Shown here: in pieces, positions 12,150 to 24,849 of the stretch | How the letters are laid out: the number at the start of each line of letters is the position of its first letter | Numbering within the stretch: the first letter of the stretch is position 1 | Assembly (NCBI GenBank): GCA_964035795.1 | Contig: OZ038320.1 | Coordinates: 11,630,118-11,694,117, forward strand | DNA length: 64,000 nucleotides | From: Pterobdella sp. o SKG-2022 | Taxonomy: Eukaryota > Annelida > Clitellata > Hirudinida > Piscicolidae | Direction of reading: 5' to 3' | Position numbers and translations under genes: made by a program | The notes under the pieces: model-generated | The model's input: the letters and a program-made list of their open reading frames with translations, nothing else | What the model was told of the DNA's origin: nothing | The model's database searches: none

Positions 12150-14690
12150 TTCAAGTCCTTTCTCCACTATGACCCATTTGAACTTATGAGAAGAATGAAG
12201 AATGGAAAAAATATCAAGAGCAAAACGGATTGAGTCATCGTTCAAAGAAGTGAAGAAAGAATATTTTGGAAGTTTAGACAATCAGGCTTTCCAAAGGAAT
12301 TCATAAACACTGAACTTGAAAACTTTAAATAAGCAGACGTTGACCTTCACAGCATTCCGGAATGATTCTTTGATATGAGACCCAGGTACAACATCAGAAT
12401 ACCTTACTGTAATCTGAAGTGGATTTTTAAGCACTTGGAAAAACTGATTCAGAGAATATGGATTTAAGGTGGTACGGAAAATTGTTCTAAAGAATTGGTG
12501 TAGCAACTTCAAATCTCTTGTTCCCCAAAATGGTATTTGCTCTCACTCTTGCTATGCTCATCTGAGTCTTTCTTTCAGGCAATGAAGACACAGTTAATAT
12601 TTTCGATGAAAGATAAAAAGAACTTTCTATTTTAAGGCATTTATGCATTTATAATATCATCTTGTAATGAATTCTTTCTTCAATCATTAGCCAGCTTAGA
12701 TTTTTTGAAGCGGGAGTTATGTGATAAAACTTTTTAGCTTCTGATATAACCTGGCTGACGCTTTTATCGAAGATTGGATTTGCTGGGCCTGTAACTTGGG
12801 TAATCCAATTAGTACAATTTTTCTATAATCAATGCGACTCCATTCAAAGCTAATACGAGTGTTTTTTAGTGACTCATGGTTCGAGTAGCTTTTAATATTT
12901 ATCTACCTTAATGATGCAAATGACATTTGCAATAAATGTTTATATGAGTCTCTATGTTAAGATCTTTGTCAAAATAGATACCAAAATTTTTAACTGAATC
13001 AGAAAGAATGATATGGTCATTTAACGCACGAACTGGTTGAGTTAGCAGTTCGCATATGCTTTTACATATTGAAAACCAAATGAATTCTTTTTTGAAGTGT
13101 TAAATTTCATTTGGTCGGCTTTCGTCCAAATTGCAATTTCATCAATACATTTTGACATTTTTTCTTGAAAGTCCATTGGGCAATGCCCTTATAATTGAGT
13201 GACATCGACATGTTTATGAATTCTCAAAATGTAAAAAGCTACAATCTTTTTCGAATCAGCTAAGTTTAAAGTGAAAAAAAGTGGTTCAAGAACAGAAACT
13301 TTGGGTACTTTAGTAGAATAAATATTTGGTGTTGATTCTGTTTGGGGCCTTCGACGTTGAATAATAAAGAAGTAATTTCTAAGTCATTCAAGAGTGAGTT
13401 CATTCAAGCCAAATTATTCGTTTACTCTTCTGATTAGTATTTGATGATCTATCGAGTCAAAGACAGATGAAAGATCAAGAAGGACAAGAAAGGAAGTTTT
13501 GAAAGCACGCTCAAATTTGAAATTGGTCGATATAATGAAAAAGCCTTTTGGTCCAGAACTGTTTTCTTCAAAAGCGGTGTGATGTAAACATGTTTGAATT
13601 GACATGGAGCCTTTCAGGTTGCAAAAGAGATTGAAGGTACTCAACACTGTTTATTTGAAAATTTCTGGATGGCATAGAAAAATTCATCTGATGTAACTTC
13701 ATCAAAGCATTGATTTTAGCAATAAATTTTTTTTTTTGATATTTTATTGATGAACTTTCAAGTTTTTGATGGTTTGCTTTTGAGATCCATAAGTTTTGCA
13801 TTCCTATACTTTTTTTTCTTAGGCCTATATAGGCTCTTGTATATCTGTTTTTTATTGACTTAGGCCTCTAGTTGAACTGTACATTTGTTTGTCGTGTATC
13901 TACATTCAAGTTTTCTTTTGAGACGTTTTGCTTCATGACATGCTAGATCGAACCATAAATCAAATAGTCTTTGATGAATTATAATAGTCTTGTTGGGTGG
14001 CAAAACTGTCAAGAATCATTGGGAGTGTAGAATTGTAATTTTGAAAAATTGAGTCAACATTAAGATCAGTGGCAGAAGATATAGACGAGTTTTCAACTCC
14101 ATGAGCAAACCTCACAAGATCCAAAAGCTCCCATTGTCTCACTTTGAGTTCAATGCAGATAGGTAAGGGCTTTGTTAGCGTAAATTTTCAGATTAACAGT
14201 TTTTGAGCTGATATGCCTATCTCATAAAACTTCATTATAAATTTCTGTTCACAGGCAACAACATTAAGCCATCCACCTAGTTTATGAGCTGGTTGGTCTA
14301 TAGATGAATGAAAATTATGAAGAGTGAGAATGTTAGAGAAATTTTGAGTAAATGTAACATCAACTTGTTTTTAGTCAAAGTTGAAGTCTTTTGAAATTAA
14401 AACTTCTTTAATGTGTTCATGGTCTTAAAAAACATCATAAAACCCACTAGAAGCATAACCTATTTGGTACACAACCAAGGCAATAACAAATCTTGACTTT
14501 GAACTGATTTTGATACAGATGTGCTCAAAATGAATAGACTGTTCAGCAAAAGTTCAAATCCAGCATTGACAACAGCTGCAACTTCTCTATAGTTGGTAGC
14601 AAGTGTATTGATTTTGTCAGAATTTTTTTGCCTTTGCTTGTTCGTGTACTTTCATACCTTCCTGTCTGAGTAAGCTGAATAAAACTGAGT
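12150..14690 (-). mobile_element. Long decayed LINE (endonuclease to RT C-terminus)
   Basis: Minus-strand RT landmarks in order: LLDLSSVFDSIDHQILIRRV (the A-F-D-T-V-D-H box) near 13440-13495, a G-S-V-L-G-P-L-F-F-T-L-like stretch near 13280, then I-W-T-K-A-D-Q-M-K-F-N-T and N-F-G-I-Y-F-D near 12960-13140. Endonuclease-like sequence is probably at 13950-14690. Many stops and frameshifts. The same family occurs at 56460-57060, where the T-Q-P-V-R and S-V-E-N-F-x-I-Y-F-x-K motifs repeat. Confidence 0.65.
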
Positions 14691-14699
14691 CAAAATCAT

Positions 14700-15740
14700 G
14701 CAATCTTTTGGCAAACGGAAGATGATAAACCAGCCAGTAGTGTGCAATGCTTGCAATAAAAACTTGCATGGTGGTTGTGCAAAGCGCAAATCCAGAAAGG
14801 AGGATGTGCGGATGAACTGAAATTGTTTGGACTGCCTAAAGAGGGGAACGGATCGTAGACTGGCAACTACAACAGATAGAAGTTACGGTTCTGTAAGATA
14901 GCTATTGACTACTAGTTGTCAAAAACACCATGAAAAGATCAGAAAAAGAGCGAACAGGCTAAAATGTGTCTATTGTAAAGTCCTACGCTATGCAGAACAG
15001 TGATGGCACTAATCTACTTCTCCCTAGTCTATGACGGGGTACGGCGCAACGCACTCATGAAAGATGACGAGAAAAAGTGTTTTTTTTTCTATAATATGTT
15101 GGATAAAGTCCTGATTTTCAAAACGTTTTAATGGGGTCACGGATAGAAAATGCAAAAGCAAGCAAATAATCTTTAAGCAATGTGTATCTCAAGGATCGGT
15201 GCTCTTTACAATAATATTTTTTTTACTTCATTGATGATTTGATAAAAGAGCTACCACAAGTCAAAATTAGCATTTTTGCAGATGACGCGCAATATGAACG
15301 CAGCACCTAAGCGAAAGTGAGCATGAAAATCAGTCAAAGGCACACAGAACAGTTCTTCACAACAGTGGAAGCGGCAATACGCCGAAACGTGAGAAGTTTT
15401 CCGGTTGTTTAAAAACGTCTTGAAGAGCTATATGGCAACAACGGTGAAAGCTTGTACTGGCTTTATAAACGTCAGTTGATCTGGCACGAACAAGTGACGC
15501 TCAGTCGGCTTCGGAGCGGCCACCATCCGGATCAGCAACGCTGGCAGCACACGATTGGTAGAACACACGTCTACACTTGCCAACTCTGTGGTACAGAAAT
15601 AAAGAACGCCGAGCGTGTCTTGTTGGATTGCCCAGCTGTTCACCCCATAATCCGTGATCAACTGAAAACGCCGATTCAAATGGCTAGAGCTCAACTCACT
15701 TATAAGGTTTGAGAACGCTGGAAGCAGTTGGCAATGGTAA
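14700..15740 (+). mobile_element. Second LINE remnant with a PHD-like finger and C-terminal RT domain
   Basis: At about 14730-14850 the plus strand encodes a zinc finger with C-N-A-C, L-H-G-G-C and C-L-D-C spacing, as in LINE ORF1 PHD fingers. At 15165-15290 it reads C-V-S-Q-G-S-V-L and KISIFADDAQ (the RT catalytic box). At 15452-15712 it reads TLSRLRSGHH followed by C-Q-L-C-G and L-L-D-C-P-A, the C-terminal region of Jockey/R1-type elements. Many breaks. It is opposite in strand to the LINE at 12150-14690. Confidence 0.65.
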
Positions 15741-15780
15741 AAACCAAATAAATTATCAAGAAAAACCTCACCCTTCGCTC

Positions 15781-15822
15781 AACAACAACAACAACAAAAA
15801 CAAGCAGCAACAGTTTCTTTTA
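15781..15822 (+). repeat. CAA-type microsatellite
   Basis: An (AAC)n run, AACAACAACAACAACA, imperfectly extended. It directly follows the LINE remnant at 14700-15740, so it may be the 3' tail of that element. Confidence 0.6.
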
Positions 15823-16057
15823 CGAGTCCAACCCCAATAAACCAATGTGCTAGTAGTTCCAATTAATTTTGAAAAAGACTGTTATGTTTAATTAAACTTA
15901 TAATTTTTCAAGTAATTTATCGTAGTAAATTTTTTACCCATTTTTTCGAATCTTTCATAAATTTGATTTTAAGCTCATTTAATAAAGTTTCAAGATGTAT
16001 GGTTTTTATTAGAAATAAAATGTGTTTAAGAATTTTAGTTATGCGATAAAAAAATCA

Positions 16058-19000
16058 TCAAAATTTAACACTAATGAAGTTGGTATTTGTTGAACTGGGT
16101 TTAAAATTAGATTTTGTATCAGAGCAATATTGCTGGGAAGGAACTTCATGTGATGTGGAAATGTTTTTTGATTCGGTGTCTTTTTTCTCCAATTTTTTCG
16201 TTGTTTCTTTTTTTGTATTTTTCTTATCTAATGTTTCCATTGTTAGTTCCTGTTGAAGTTTGAATAAAAGCGTTTATAAGATATTTTTGATTGAAGAGTA
16301 TCTCATTGATTCTATCGAATAAATTGACATTAAAATGAATCTATCAAAAAATATTGTTTCCTTTAGTCTTAAATTATGCAACACTGTTTTATACAGTGTT
16401 AATATTCTATTTGAATTAATGAAACACTTCTGATTACCCATTTGGTGAAAAAAACATGAGTTAAATGGATGAAAGAGCAGTAAAGAATAGAAAAATGTTT
16501 TGCAATGTAGAAAAAGCTTATAAATTTGCGGCAAAGTTTGAATGCTACAACAAACGCATTTAATATGAATTTGTGAAGATAAAAAATAAATTCAATAAAC
16601 CTCTTCTAGTTTTTTGCTTTCAATTAAATCCACATTACAATTTAAGCAGGATGCCATTTTTGATGGGATGAATGAATACCAATCTATGCACAGGCACTTA
16701 TCTAACTCTTTAGTACGACCTGTAGAAGGAAACAATTCATAATTGAATTATAAACTAATTAATAAATGGGATATAAAATTGAAGGTGAAATAATGACCAG
16801 TTATGAAGGAAACGACGATGCCCACAGACAAACAAACCACCATAGCAATCAGACCATAGTACATAAATGATACTTTGTATATAACCAGGGGTTCAGTTGG
16901 AGTACTTAAATGGAATAAAAAAAAGTTGAAAGTTTAAATTATTAATATAAATTGAACTAAACCAAAATTATGTTGAACTTACATTGTCACGGAAGTTTTT
17001 ACAGAAGTCGAAATAAGAGAATCACTTGTGAAGTTTGCATCACATTCTCCAGCACTTAAAGGTAACAAAGGAGCACTAACGTGAGAAATAATAGCTCCCA
17101 CAGCTATCCACGAAGCAATGATTAAACTGGATAATAAACCACTTACTGCTCCCTAAATGTTAACAAACGATCTATCAAAAGTTTGAATAAAAAATATTTT
17201 AGTATAAATATTTCTGGGTGAAAAAACTAGACACGCGCCTACACACGTTTAAGCTGTGACCATTTTTGAATTTAATTTAATATTTAGAATATTTGAAATA
17301 TTTGATATAAATATGGTTAAGATTTTGGTTATATTATACAGACCCAGGAGTTTGAAAAAGGGAAAAACAAGCCCAAAGTGATAACGCTAGTCAGTGGTCC
17401 TCCAAGAAAGCCTAAGATGCTATAAGCTATTTGAATGACAACATCTCCAAAAAACTGCGCGGATAATCCCAAAACCGTCACTACGATTCCATAAAAGAGA
17501 ACTGTATAGATTCAATGTTTCAAACTGTTTAATAATTTAAGGGCTTTGTTTAAAAATTTTGGTCGATAACATTAGCATGATATAAAAATGATTTAAATTT
17601 CTAACACAATATATAAATGAAATTATGATCTTACTTAAAATTCTTGACAGAATTGTTTTCGTCCTTTCTTCAATTTCTCTTTCTGAACGCAATTTGAAAA
17701 TGGGCACTAAAAAATCCGTCAAGGTAACAGCTGACAAAGCATTCAAGCTCCCAGACACAGCACTTTAAAAAAAATTATTTTTATAGAAAATTATTAAAAA
17801 AAGTCGTACAACCAGGAAATGATAATATCTGTTTGACAAAACGTGTATTTTTGTAGTTTTATAAAGGCTACGTAAACAAAGAAAAATTACATCAACTTGG
17901 ATTTTAAAGGCTTGTATTTTGTAAAAAAAATAATGGAGAAAAATAATCAAAACGTAGAAAATAATTTTCGAAACTTATATTTTTAAAAATATTTTAAAAT
18001 TTCATTTGACAACCTAAGGGCAGCGCTGAAAATGGCAGCGATAAATAAGCCAGGAAGACCGTTCAAATGTCCCAAAACCTCCATTACATACAGCGGTACA
18101 ATCTATTTTCATATATTTTTGTATTTGAGTCAATCATTTTCATAAATATTCGTCAATTTAATTCAAAAAACTTCAAACCTGATCTTTTTTGCTAATTTTC
18201 CCACTCATTAAAGGATCACAACCTTCGTAGAAAGCATATATGACGAGACCTAGAATTGACACCAGGGTTAAGAAGAAAAACCTAGTCAACGTGGTCATAT
18301 AGATGGCCCTGCAAATGTGTTGTTTAAAAAATATTTAAAATGAGAAATGAATAAATTTTGTTTCATACAATTAATCAAATTTTTTATTTGACGAGTTTTA
18401 TTCGATATTTTAGCTTTTTTTCAAGCAGTTCACATGTCACACAAAATTTATCGTTGATGTTAAATGGTTTTTTATAGTTTACCCATCCCATGTAATGTTA
18501 TTTTAGACTTCGACAAGTGGTAATAAAAAGCATCTTTTTCCAAAACATAGTCTTATTCATATTCGATTACCTTTGAGCTTCTTTCAGAGTTTTAACACTG
18601 ATGAATTTTTGAATAGTTGTTTGCGACGAAGCGTACTGAGAGAAAACTATGAAGTTTCCACCGATAGCTTGGGTCCAAAAAGTAGTTCGGATAGTCGGGT
18701 CAAATCGGAAGCTGAGTTTATTTGTGAAATAGATATATCATTTTGATTCATTTCTAGCATAATGATAATGAGCTTAAGGTTTTTTAAACTGAAAACAAAT
18801 TCCAAAAGTGAATTTAAATTATAAACCAATTCTAATGTTCAATAGTGTCTTTCGTCGTAGCAAAACGCACATAGCAACATTTTCACAAAAACATATTTGA
18901 TTGGTTGACGAACAATCACAAAATAAATGAAAAAATTGCATATAACTAAAATTTAATAAGTGACATTAACCAAATAAATAGTTTGTTCTATATATTCTGT

Positions 19001-20529
19001 AATTTTTCGTCAACCAATCAGTTATGTTTTTAAAAGGTTGTTATTATGTGTGTTTCGGTTCTGATACGATAAAAATACACCTTATTGAAAAATCAAAGTT
19101 TATTAGAAATAAAAACAATATCTTTTGCATTAAAAATCATGAAATTTTGAAAATTTTAAACATGAATATTGGAATAAAAGTTTTCAACAAAAACGAAAAA
19201 TATCTCAAAATGTTTAAAGCTTATATTTTTCTTCTTCTCAAAAATAGTTTTTTTGAAAAAATGAACTATTTTTTACGTTCAATTTGGAGATATAAACTCA
19301 TGTTCAATTCACAAACTCACTCATTGAATATAATTCTGCCTCCATTTTTATTGATTTCCCATACTTTAGAAACTCCTCCAGCTTTGATAATTCCAAAGAT
19401 TATGACAAGTAGCAAACTTAAAGCAATTACAATCATTTGTATGAAATCATTCCAAACAGTGGCTTTCATTCCTCCCTAATGGTTAAAAGGTCCATTAGGT
19501 AATAAGAATTCATGAAATTTGGCGTAAAAAATTTAATTTATACAACACCACTTTTTATGAAAACTAATGTGAATTTAGTTTAATATAAACAAAAAGCCCC
19601 AAACCATGAAAGTGTAAAATGTGCACACCAGCCCACAAATGATCACTGAAGGTAACACGGGCAAGCCCGTAACTAAAATTTTTTGTTTATAATTTGATTG
19701 AATTAATAATTTTGATAGAAAAATACCTTTAAAAATTTTGAACCCGAAAACGTAAATTGTTCCTTTTACCTTGTGCCAAGGCTAACGCAGGAGTATATAG
19801 AACTACAGACATGTAAAGAAGCTATAATGATTTTTATAGTTGAGTATTAATTATTTTTCAGCTGAAAAGCTTCATAAATGACATAAAACTACTCACATTT
19901 TGAATGCAGAATGTAATCGAGCACAACGTTCTCACTAGCTTGTTGAATCTCATTTCCAAGTACTTGAAATTGATTTTTATTTACTATGTGCAAAATCTCA
20001 AAACAAAATAATAAAATACCAAACTTTTGACTTAATCATTAGATAGATACAAATTTTTTCAATGAATTATCAAGTTTTTCAAAATCTTTAACTTTCAGTA
20101 CAAAACTTAAATCTAAATACTTCATATGCACTGGTGATGTTGAGATTGTAGTAGATGGCAAGGTAGAAATGAGCACAAAAGGGCATGGAGATAAAATATG
20201 ATATGCCTAAGAAATAATAATTGGTACCCCAGCTGTATATCTGGGAAATATAAATGTAAAATTTTGATATTGTGAAACTTACTTTTAATTTTTTCTATAT
20301 TAAAATTGCAAACCTCAACAGGAATAGAGAGAATGAAAACAGATGACAGAAAAGAAGCTTGGAGAGAAAGCGCAACAACAAACCATGGTATTTTTCCACC
20401 ACCAAACATGAAGTTTTTTGAATTCATTTTTTTGCGGTCTAAAAAGCCGAATAAAACTCCAACGAAAGTAGAAGTGGACAGGAATAAAGAAAAGACCAAA
20501 AAGTCTACCCAAGTGAACTGGTTGTCCAT
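16058..20529 (-). CDS. SLC5 sodium/solute symporter, copy B (636 aa)
   Basis: Complete gene with 15 exons on the minus strand: 20314-20529, 20121-20240, 19897-19962, 19770-19821, 19605-19672, 19321-19475, 18571-18711, 18179-18308, 18014-18102, 17635-17762, 17344-17501, 16983-17152, 16798-16904, 16601-16719, 16058-16249. Lengths from exon 2 on equal those of copies A and C; exon 1 is three codons shorter (M-D-N-Q-F-T-W). The product, like SLC5A6 (about 635 aa), has the full run of membrane segments and the TM8 motif FSAALSAVSGSLNAL. The last exon adds a lysine- and serine-rich cytoplasmic tail ending F-I-S-V-K-F. Exon 12 uses a normal GT donor, unlike A and C. If the last intron is retained, translation stops after V-Y. 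Introns are short except for a hairpin MITE in intron 6. Confidence 0.93.
18837..19090. mobile_element. Long hairpin MITE (family 2) in intron 6 of copy B
   Basis: Imperfect inverted repeats of about 52 bp: 18859-18911 (core TTGATTGGTTGACGAA) and 19007-19060 (TTCGTCAACCAATCAG). Weaker pairing extends outward (TTCAATA and GTGT-containing ends). About 95 bp of AT-rich loop separates the arms. No coding content. Its DNA lies within an open frame at 19024-19479, which is therefore not a gene. Confidence 0.7.
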
Positions 20530-20577
20530 TTGTAATTCAAAGAGCCAGATTCATCGTGAAAATTGAGTATGAACGTG

Positions 20578-20585
20578 ATTATATA
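20578..20585 (-). promoter_or_regulatory. TATA-like box of transporter copy B
   Basis: Minus-strand TATATAAT, about 50 bp before the ATG at 20529. It is followed, after two bases, by CGTTCATA as in copy A. Confidence 0.5.
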
Positions 20586-20632
20586 GCTCAAGACTATAAA
20601 AGTTTTTTAAATAGATATTAATCTATTAAAAC

Positions 20633-20639
20633 TCAAGTG
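20633..20639 (+). promoter_or_regulatory. Candidate NK2-type site, copy B
   Basis: TCAAGTG within the 18-bp block shared exactly with copy A (20623-20640), about 105 bp upstream of the ATG. Confidence 0.35.
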
Positions 20640-21589
20640 TTGTTTTGTTTATATGTTATTTGCATTCTGCTCGTGATGGTCTCAAATGAAAGTTGCTTAT
20701 ATGGTCCATACTTACCACTGCTAATTAATATATGAAATTCTAATTAACTAAAGAATCACATTTCTCAAATGAATTTATTAAAAAAACTTAAATTTTGAGT
20801 TGTCATGTTTAAATAGTTGTTTTATCAATCGTTATACTTATAAAATGTTAAAAAAATTTTTATGTCCTTTTATGAGAGAATTTTAGCACATTAATTAAGC
20901 AAAACCAGCTATAATTTTCAATAAGTTTTTTCTTATCAGAAAATAATAGCGAAAATTTAATTAAGTAGCTATGGTTATAAAGCATTTTAAGCAAAGACTA
21001 TAACTATAAAAAGTGGGTTATTAACTAATTTTAAATATATCTTATTTTTCAATGTTATTATTGAATTTTAATTTGTGATTTCAATAAAAAATATAGTTTT
21101 TGATGATGTAGCAAAATTAACCTACATGCTTCTCCTGTTTTGCCTTACCCAAATTCTTATTGTCTATTCTTTATATTTTCATCAGTAATGGAACTCAGGC
21201 ATTTGTGTCCACCTGCAGTTGCAGATCATTGAAACTATCTGTTACTGAATTATGTTTCTACATCTCCAGGCTCTTCCGCGTTAATAATTTCATTTGAAAG
21301 ATGTTTTATTTTGTTAAATTAATGTTTTTATGATCTCTGGTTTATCCAGTCGACTTTCCCATGGGACTATTTTCATGCGTGCTTGCTTCTACCTGAAATT
21401 GTGCTTATGTCTTTTTTTGATGTTACATCTGCTTCATGTTGCTTCATTTGGGTCTTCATATTGAAATCTGTCTTTCCAACGTAACACTTCAGGGTTGCAC
21501 GAAATAACTAACTATTTTGAACTAAATTTTTTCAATACTATTAGTTCAAATAAAGAGATGAAAACTGCTTTCCCAAAAACCTTCTATGG

Positions 21590-22190
21590 TTTATACCAAC
21601 AGCCTAAACAGAGTGACATCGAATAAGATGAAAATGAAACCATACTCCTCAAATGGGGTTTAAAGCTTGACAAAAAGAATAAAATGCTGATTGATAGAAA
21701 ACACCGATTTGAAGACAATAAAAATTCTCAAAACTTATTTTGAAACATATGAAGACAAAGAAAAAAGGAAATTTCAGCGACCCTAGCTATGAAAAATTGA
21801 ACCCTACCTAGTAAAGAACCAGTAAAAATGAAACAATAGGAATAAATGAGTCATATTTTTATATGGTTGCAGCGCCTGGGCAGATTGCACAAGTTTTAAT
21901 AACTTAATAGGCTTCTTCTAAAAGAAGCACAAATCAACTGTAAGAAGTGCACTGAGCAGATATATAACTCCGTCATGCCACTCCTACACCTAAAAGTGAA
22001 GCTAAGAAAAGGATAATCCTAGACATATATGCGGCAATGACTCCCAAGACAAAAAAAATTTTAAAGAAGCTCTGAAAAGCACTAATAAATAAAGGGGAAG
22101 ACCAAAATAATTCCTCCTGAACACAATACTAATTGACATGAAACCCTTCAGTACGAAAACAGAAAAAAGTGATAAAGTTCAATATAGAGA
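21590..22190 (+). mobile_element. Worn LINE 3' remnant
   Basis: Around 22090-22180 the plus strand, allowing frameshifts, reads K-G-R-P-K followed by F-L-L-N-T-I-L-I-D-M-K-P, like the R-G-R-P-x-T-x-L-x-T-I-x-x-D-L-K stretch of the LINE at 43320-43731. The rest is too worn to assign. Confidence 0.35.
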
Positions 22191-22199
22191 ACTTTTTTG

Positions 22200-23450
22200 T
22201 CATTTCAACTGTGAGTATGTCTTGAAAGGTAATTAATAAAATATTTCGAAAATAAATAATTTTAACGCTGTTTTAGACAAATTCATATTTTTTTCTTTGA
22301 TCACTAAGGAATTCTGAAATTTCGAAAAAAGTTCCAAAGTTTTTTTTCTATTTTAAAGTTAAATTATATTTTGAAGTCTATTTCCTTCCCAATTATCTTG
22401 ATATTTGTTTGTTTATCACTTTTGTTGTCTTTTTGCAGTGTTGTGACAAACGATGGCCACTGAGCTGCTGTCAAACAAATAGTTAGTCTTACTGGGCTAG
22501 AGATGAGTTTTCTGAAGTATATATAAAAAAAAGACGTGTATCTCAATGGGATCTAATGTTTCTAACGCTAATGGAATAAAAGGTATTCACTGCTAGGTTT
22601 TTGTTCGATTTTTTTTTCTATTTCTAATTGTTAAAAGCTTGATCACATTCAGCTCAACAAGTTGAATGGCGTTAAGGTGATGTTCAAGTTTAAGAGGGAT
22701 TTTCCAGTTGTATACAGGAAAATAGTAAATTTATCTAACTGTTTACAGCCATTTTTTTCGAAATCTTCATATTCCAACTGGCTAAAAATTTTTGCTTTTT
22801 TAGATTTGTTTGACTACATTTTTCAAGAAACATTGTCTGAAAACGCGTTTTACTATTTAACGTGCAAGTTAGTGGGTGTTGGCAAAACATGTCTTTCTGA
22901 GCACCACAACGGCATTTGTGCGGAAAACACAGTTTTAATCTGGAGTGGGAAAAAATGAAAAACTGAAAGTTTCTTTGTATTACAGACCATCAGTTATGCA
23001 GTTCAACAAACTATTCACTCAGTCACCGGAGTTCGTCTAGCTGAAAAAAAAACATAAGTTTATACTGAACCAAAGAAATGTGTTTTTTATGTTGAGATAA
23101 AAGGGAGGGTCTCGGTAGGAACACCTGGATTTCAAGTAAAACATATCCTTAGAGAAATTCTGTTATAATGAGGTTTTTTCTATTTTTTTTTAGCCGGAGA
23201 AATTTGCTGGACAAGTTTTTGGTTTATGAAACCACGTTGATGAGAAAAGATTTTATTATTCAAGAATGAAGTAAGATGAAGTCTGATGATCTTATAGCTT
23301 GTTTTTCACACAAACGTTACTAAATTTTTAATTTAAGAAATAAAATGTTTGTGTGTTTTTTTAAACTTTTTTAAACTCATTGTGAAGGCATTTCTAATAT
23401 TTATGGAGTTTAATTATAAAAGAATTTGTCAAATAAATGATTTTTTTAAA
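22200..23450. other. Intergenic stretch between B and D
   Basis: AT-rich with one 98-codon frame (22662-22958, plus) that resembles nothing I know and has no splice partners that I can see. No RNA gene or repeat recognised. Confidence 0.35.
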
Positions 23451-23639
23451 AAAATCAATAAATTTAACACATATGGAGGTTGTAGTTGTCAAACTGGGTC
23501 TATTTCAAGAATCCCTCTTAGAGCCATATTTCTGGGAAAACTGTTTTTTGATCCGGTGTTCTTTTCGTTAACTTCCACGGTTATTTCGTTTTTCCGTGTT
23601 TATATTCAAATGAAACACTTCTAAAAGTTTATTTTATTC

Positions 23640-23680
23640 CACGAAGCTTTTTGTAAGATGAACTTACATTATCAAGTAGA
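23640..23680. mobile_element. Half copy of hairpin MITE family 1
   Basis: CCACGAAGCTTTTTGTAAGA then ACTTACATTATCAAG; this matches one arm of the family at 1194-1234 with an extra few bases. No opposite arm follows. Confidence 0.5.
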
Positions 23681-23725
23681 GGTACAAATATAAGAACTTT
23701 ATTGACGTCCGTGGAAACATTGCTA

Positions 23726-23853
23726 ACATTTAAATAGGAACGACATTATTGAATAGGGCATTGTTAATGAAGCCAATACTGGAAGCTGTTCGTTGCATGG
23801 GAGCCTTAACATGCTTCAGTTTGTAATAAATGTCGTTCCTATTTCATTTGAAT
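23726..23853. repeat. Inverted repeat around a 77-bp loop
   Basis: AAATAGGAACGACATTATT near 23731-23749 pairs with AATAAATGTCGTTCCTATTT near 23828-23847. A short MITE or other fold-back element inside the pseudogene D locus; no other copy in the window. Confidence 0.5.
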
Positions 23854-24849
23854 ATTTACGTTTGGCTCGAAGAATTAAAATGCTATTTTCGCCAAAACGC
23901 ACAGCCTATATTTAATACAAACTCAGAGATGTTAGGGTGTGAAATCTTCGTGTTTTCAAGTTCTTTGAAACTACTTTTATTGAAAAGTTTATAACTTGAA
24001 TTGTATATATTTCATTTATGGATTCAATTGAAAAAAAATTAATTTAATAAAAATACATACTTTCAACTCCAAAATCTTATAATGCTCTAGAATACGATAA
24101 AATAAGAGTAATAAAACGATTTTTTTTTCAAAAAAATAGCACAATTTATATAATATAATGCATAAATCTCTCTTAATTATTTTTTAGCTTTTTTCAGAGT
24201 TTTGACACTGATAAATTTTTGAATAGTTGTTTGCAACCAAGCGTACTGAGAGAAAATTATGAAGTTTCCACCGATAGCTTGGGTCCAAAAAGTAGTTCGG
24301 ATAATAGGGTTTACTCGAAAGCTATGGATTTATTCAAAAAATATATATATCATTTCACGTTAGTTTTAAAATAGATCAAATAAACTTATAGTTTTTCAAT
24401 CTGAAAATAAACTTCAAGGGTCTATTAACAAAGATAGAAGCGAATTTGATCATTAAAAGTTACAATATCACATCGTGGAAGAGTTAAACAATTTTAGAAA
24501 GTTTTACATACACATTTCAGAAATGAATTTTTGTCGAAAAATTTTTAAAGAAATTTTTTATTTAATTTTTCCGTGAAATCTTCTCAATACATATGCTTGT
24601 TTAAGGAAAATGAAATATATTTTAATGCTAGATTCAATTTTCGGAGACTCATTTAATATTTTAATACATTTAATATAATTCTGTCTCCGTTTTTATTGAT
24701 TTCCCATACTTGAGACCTTCCTCTAGCTTTGATAATTCCAAAAATTATGACAAGTTGCAAACTTAAAGCAATTACAATCATTTGTATGAAATCATTCCAA
24801 CAGGGGCTTTTATTCCTCCCTAAGGGTTGAAAGATCTTGAAGATTTTTT

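Larger units (their letters stand above)
23455..24819 (-). pseudogene. Transporter pseudogene, copy D (remnants of exons 6, 7 and 15)
   Basis: Exon 6 is recognisable at 24672-24819 (N-D-F-I-Q-M-I-V-I-A-L-S intact) but has lost one base after G-G-I-K-A-P, shifting the frame. Exon 7 at 24191-24321 still reads R-T-T-F-W-T-Q-A-I-G-G-N but runs into TAA and has no GT donor. A last-exon remnant (about 23460-23610) has the K-N-T-G-S-K-N and S-L-T-T-T motifs in different frames. Exons 1-5 and 8-14 are missing. It lies between intact copies B and C in the same orientation, so it is a decayed member of the tandem array. Confidence 0.85.

Noticed and set aside
19024..19479. A 151-codon plus-strand frame
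   Set aside because: Its 3' half is antisense to exon 6 of transporter copy B and its 5' half covers one arm of a hairpin MITE.
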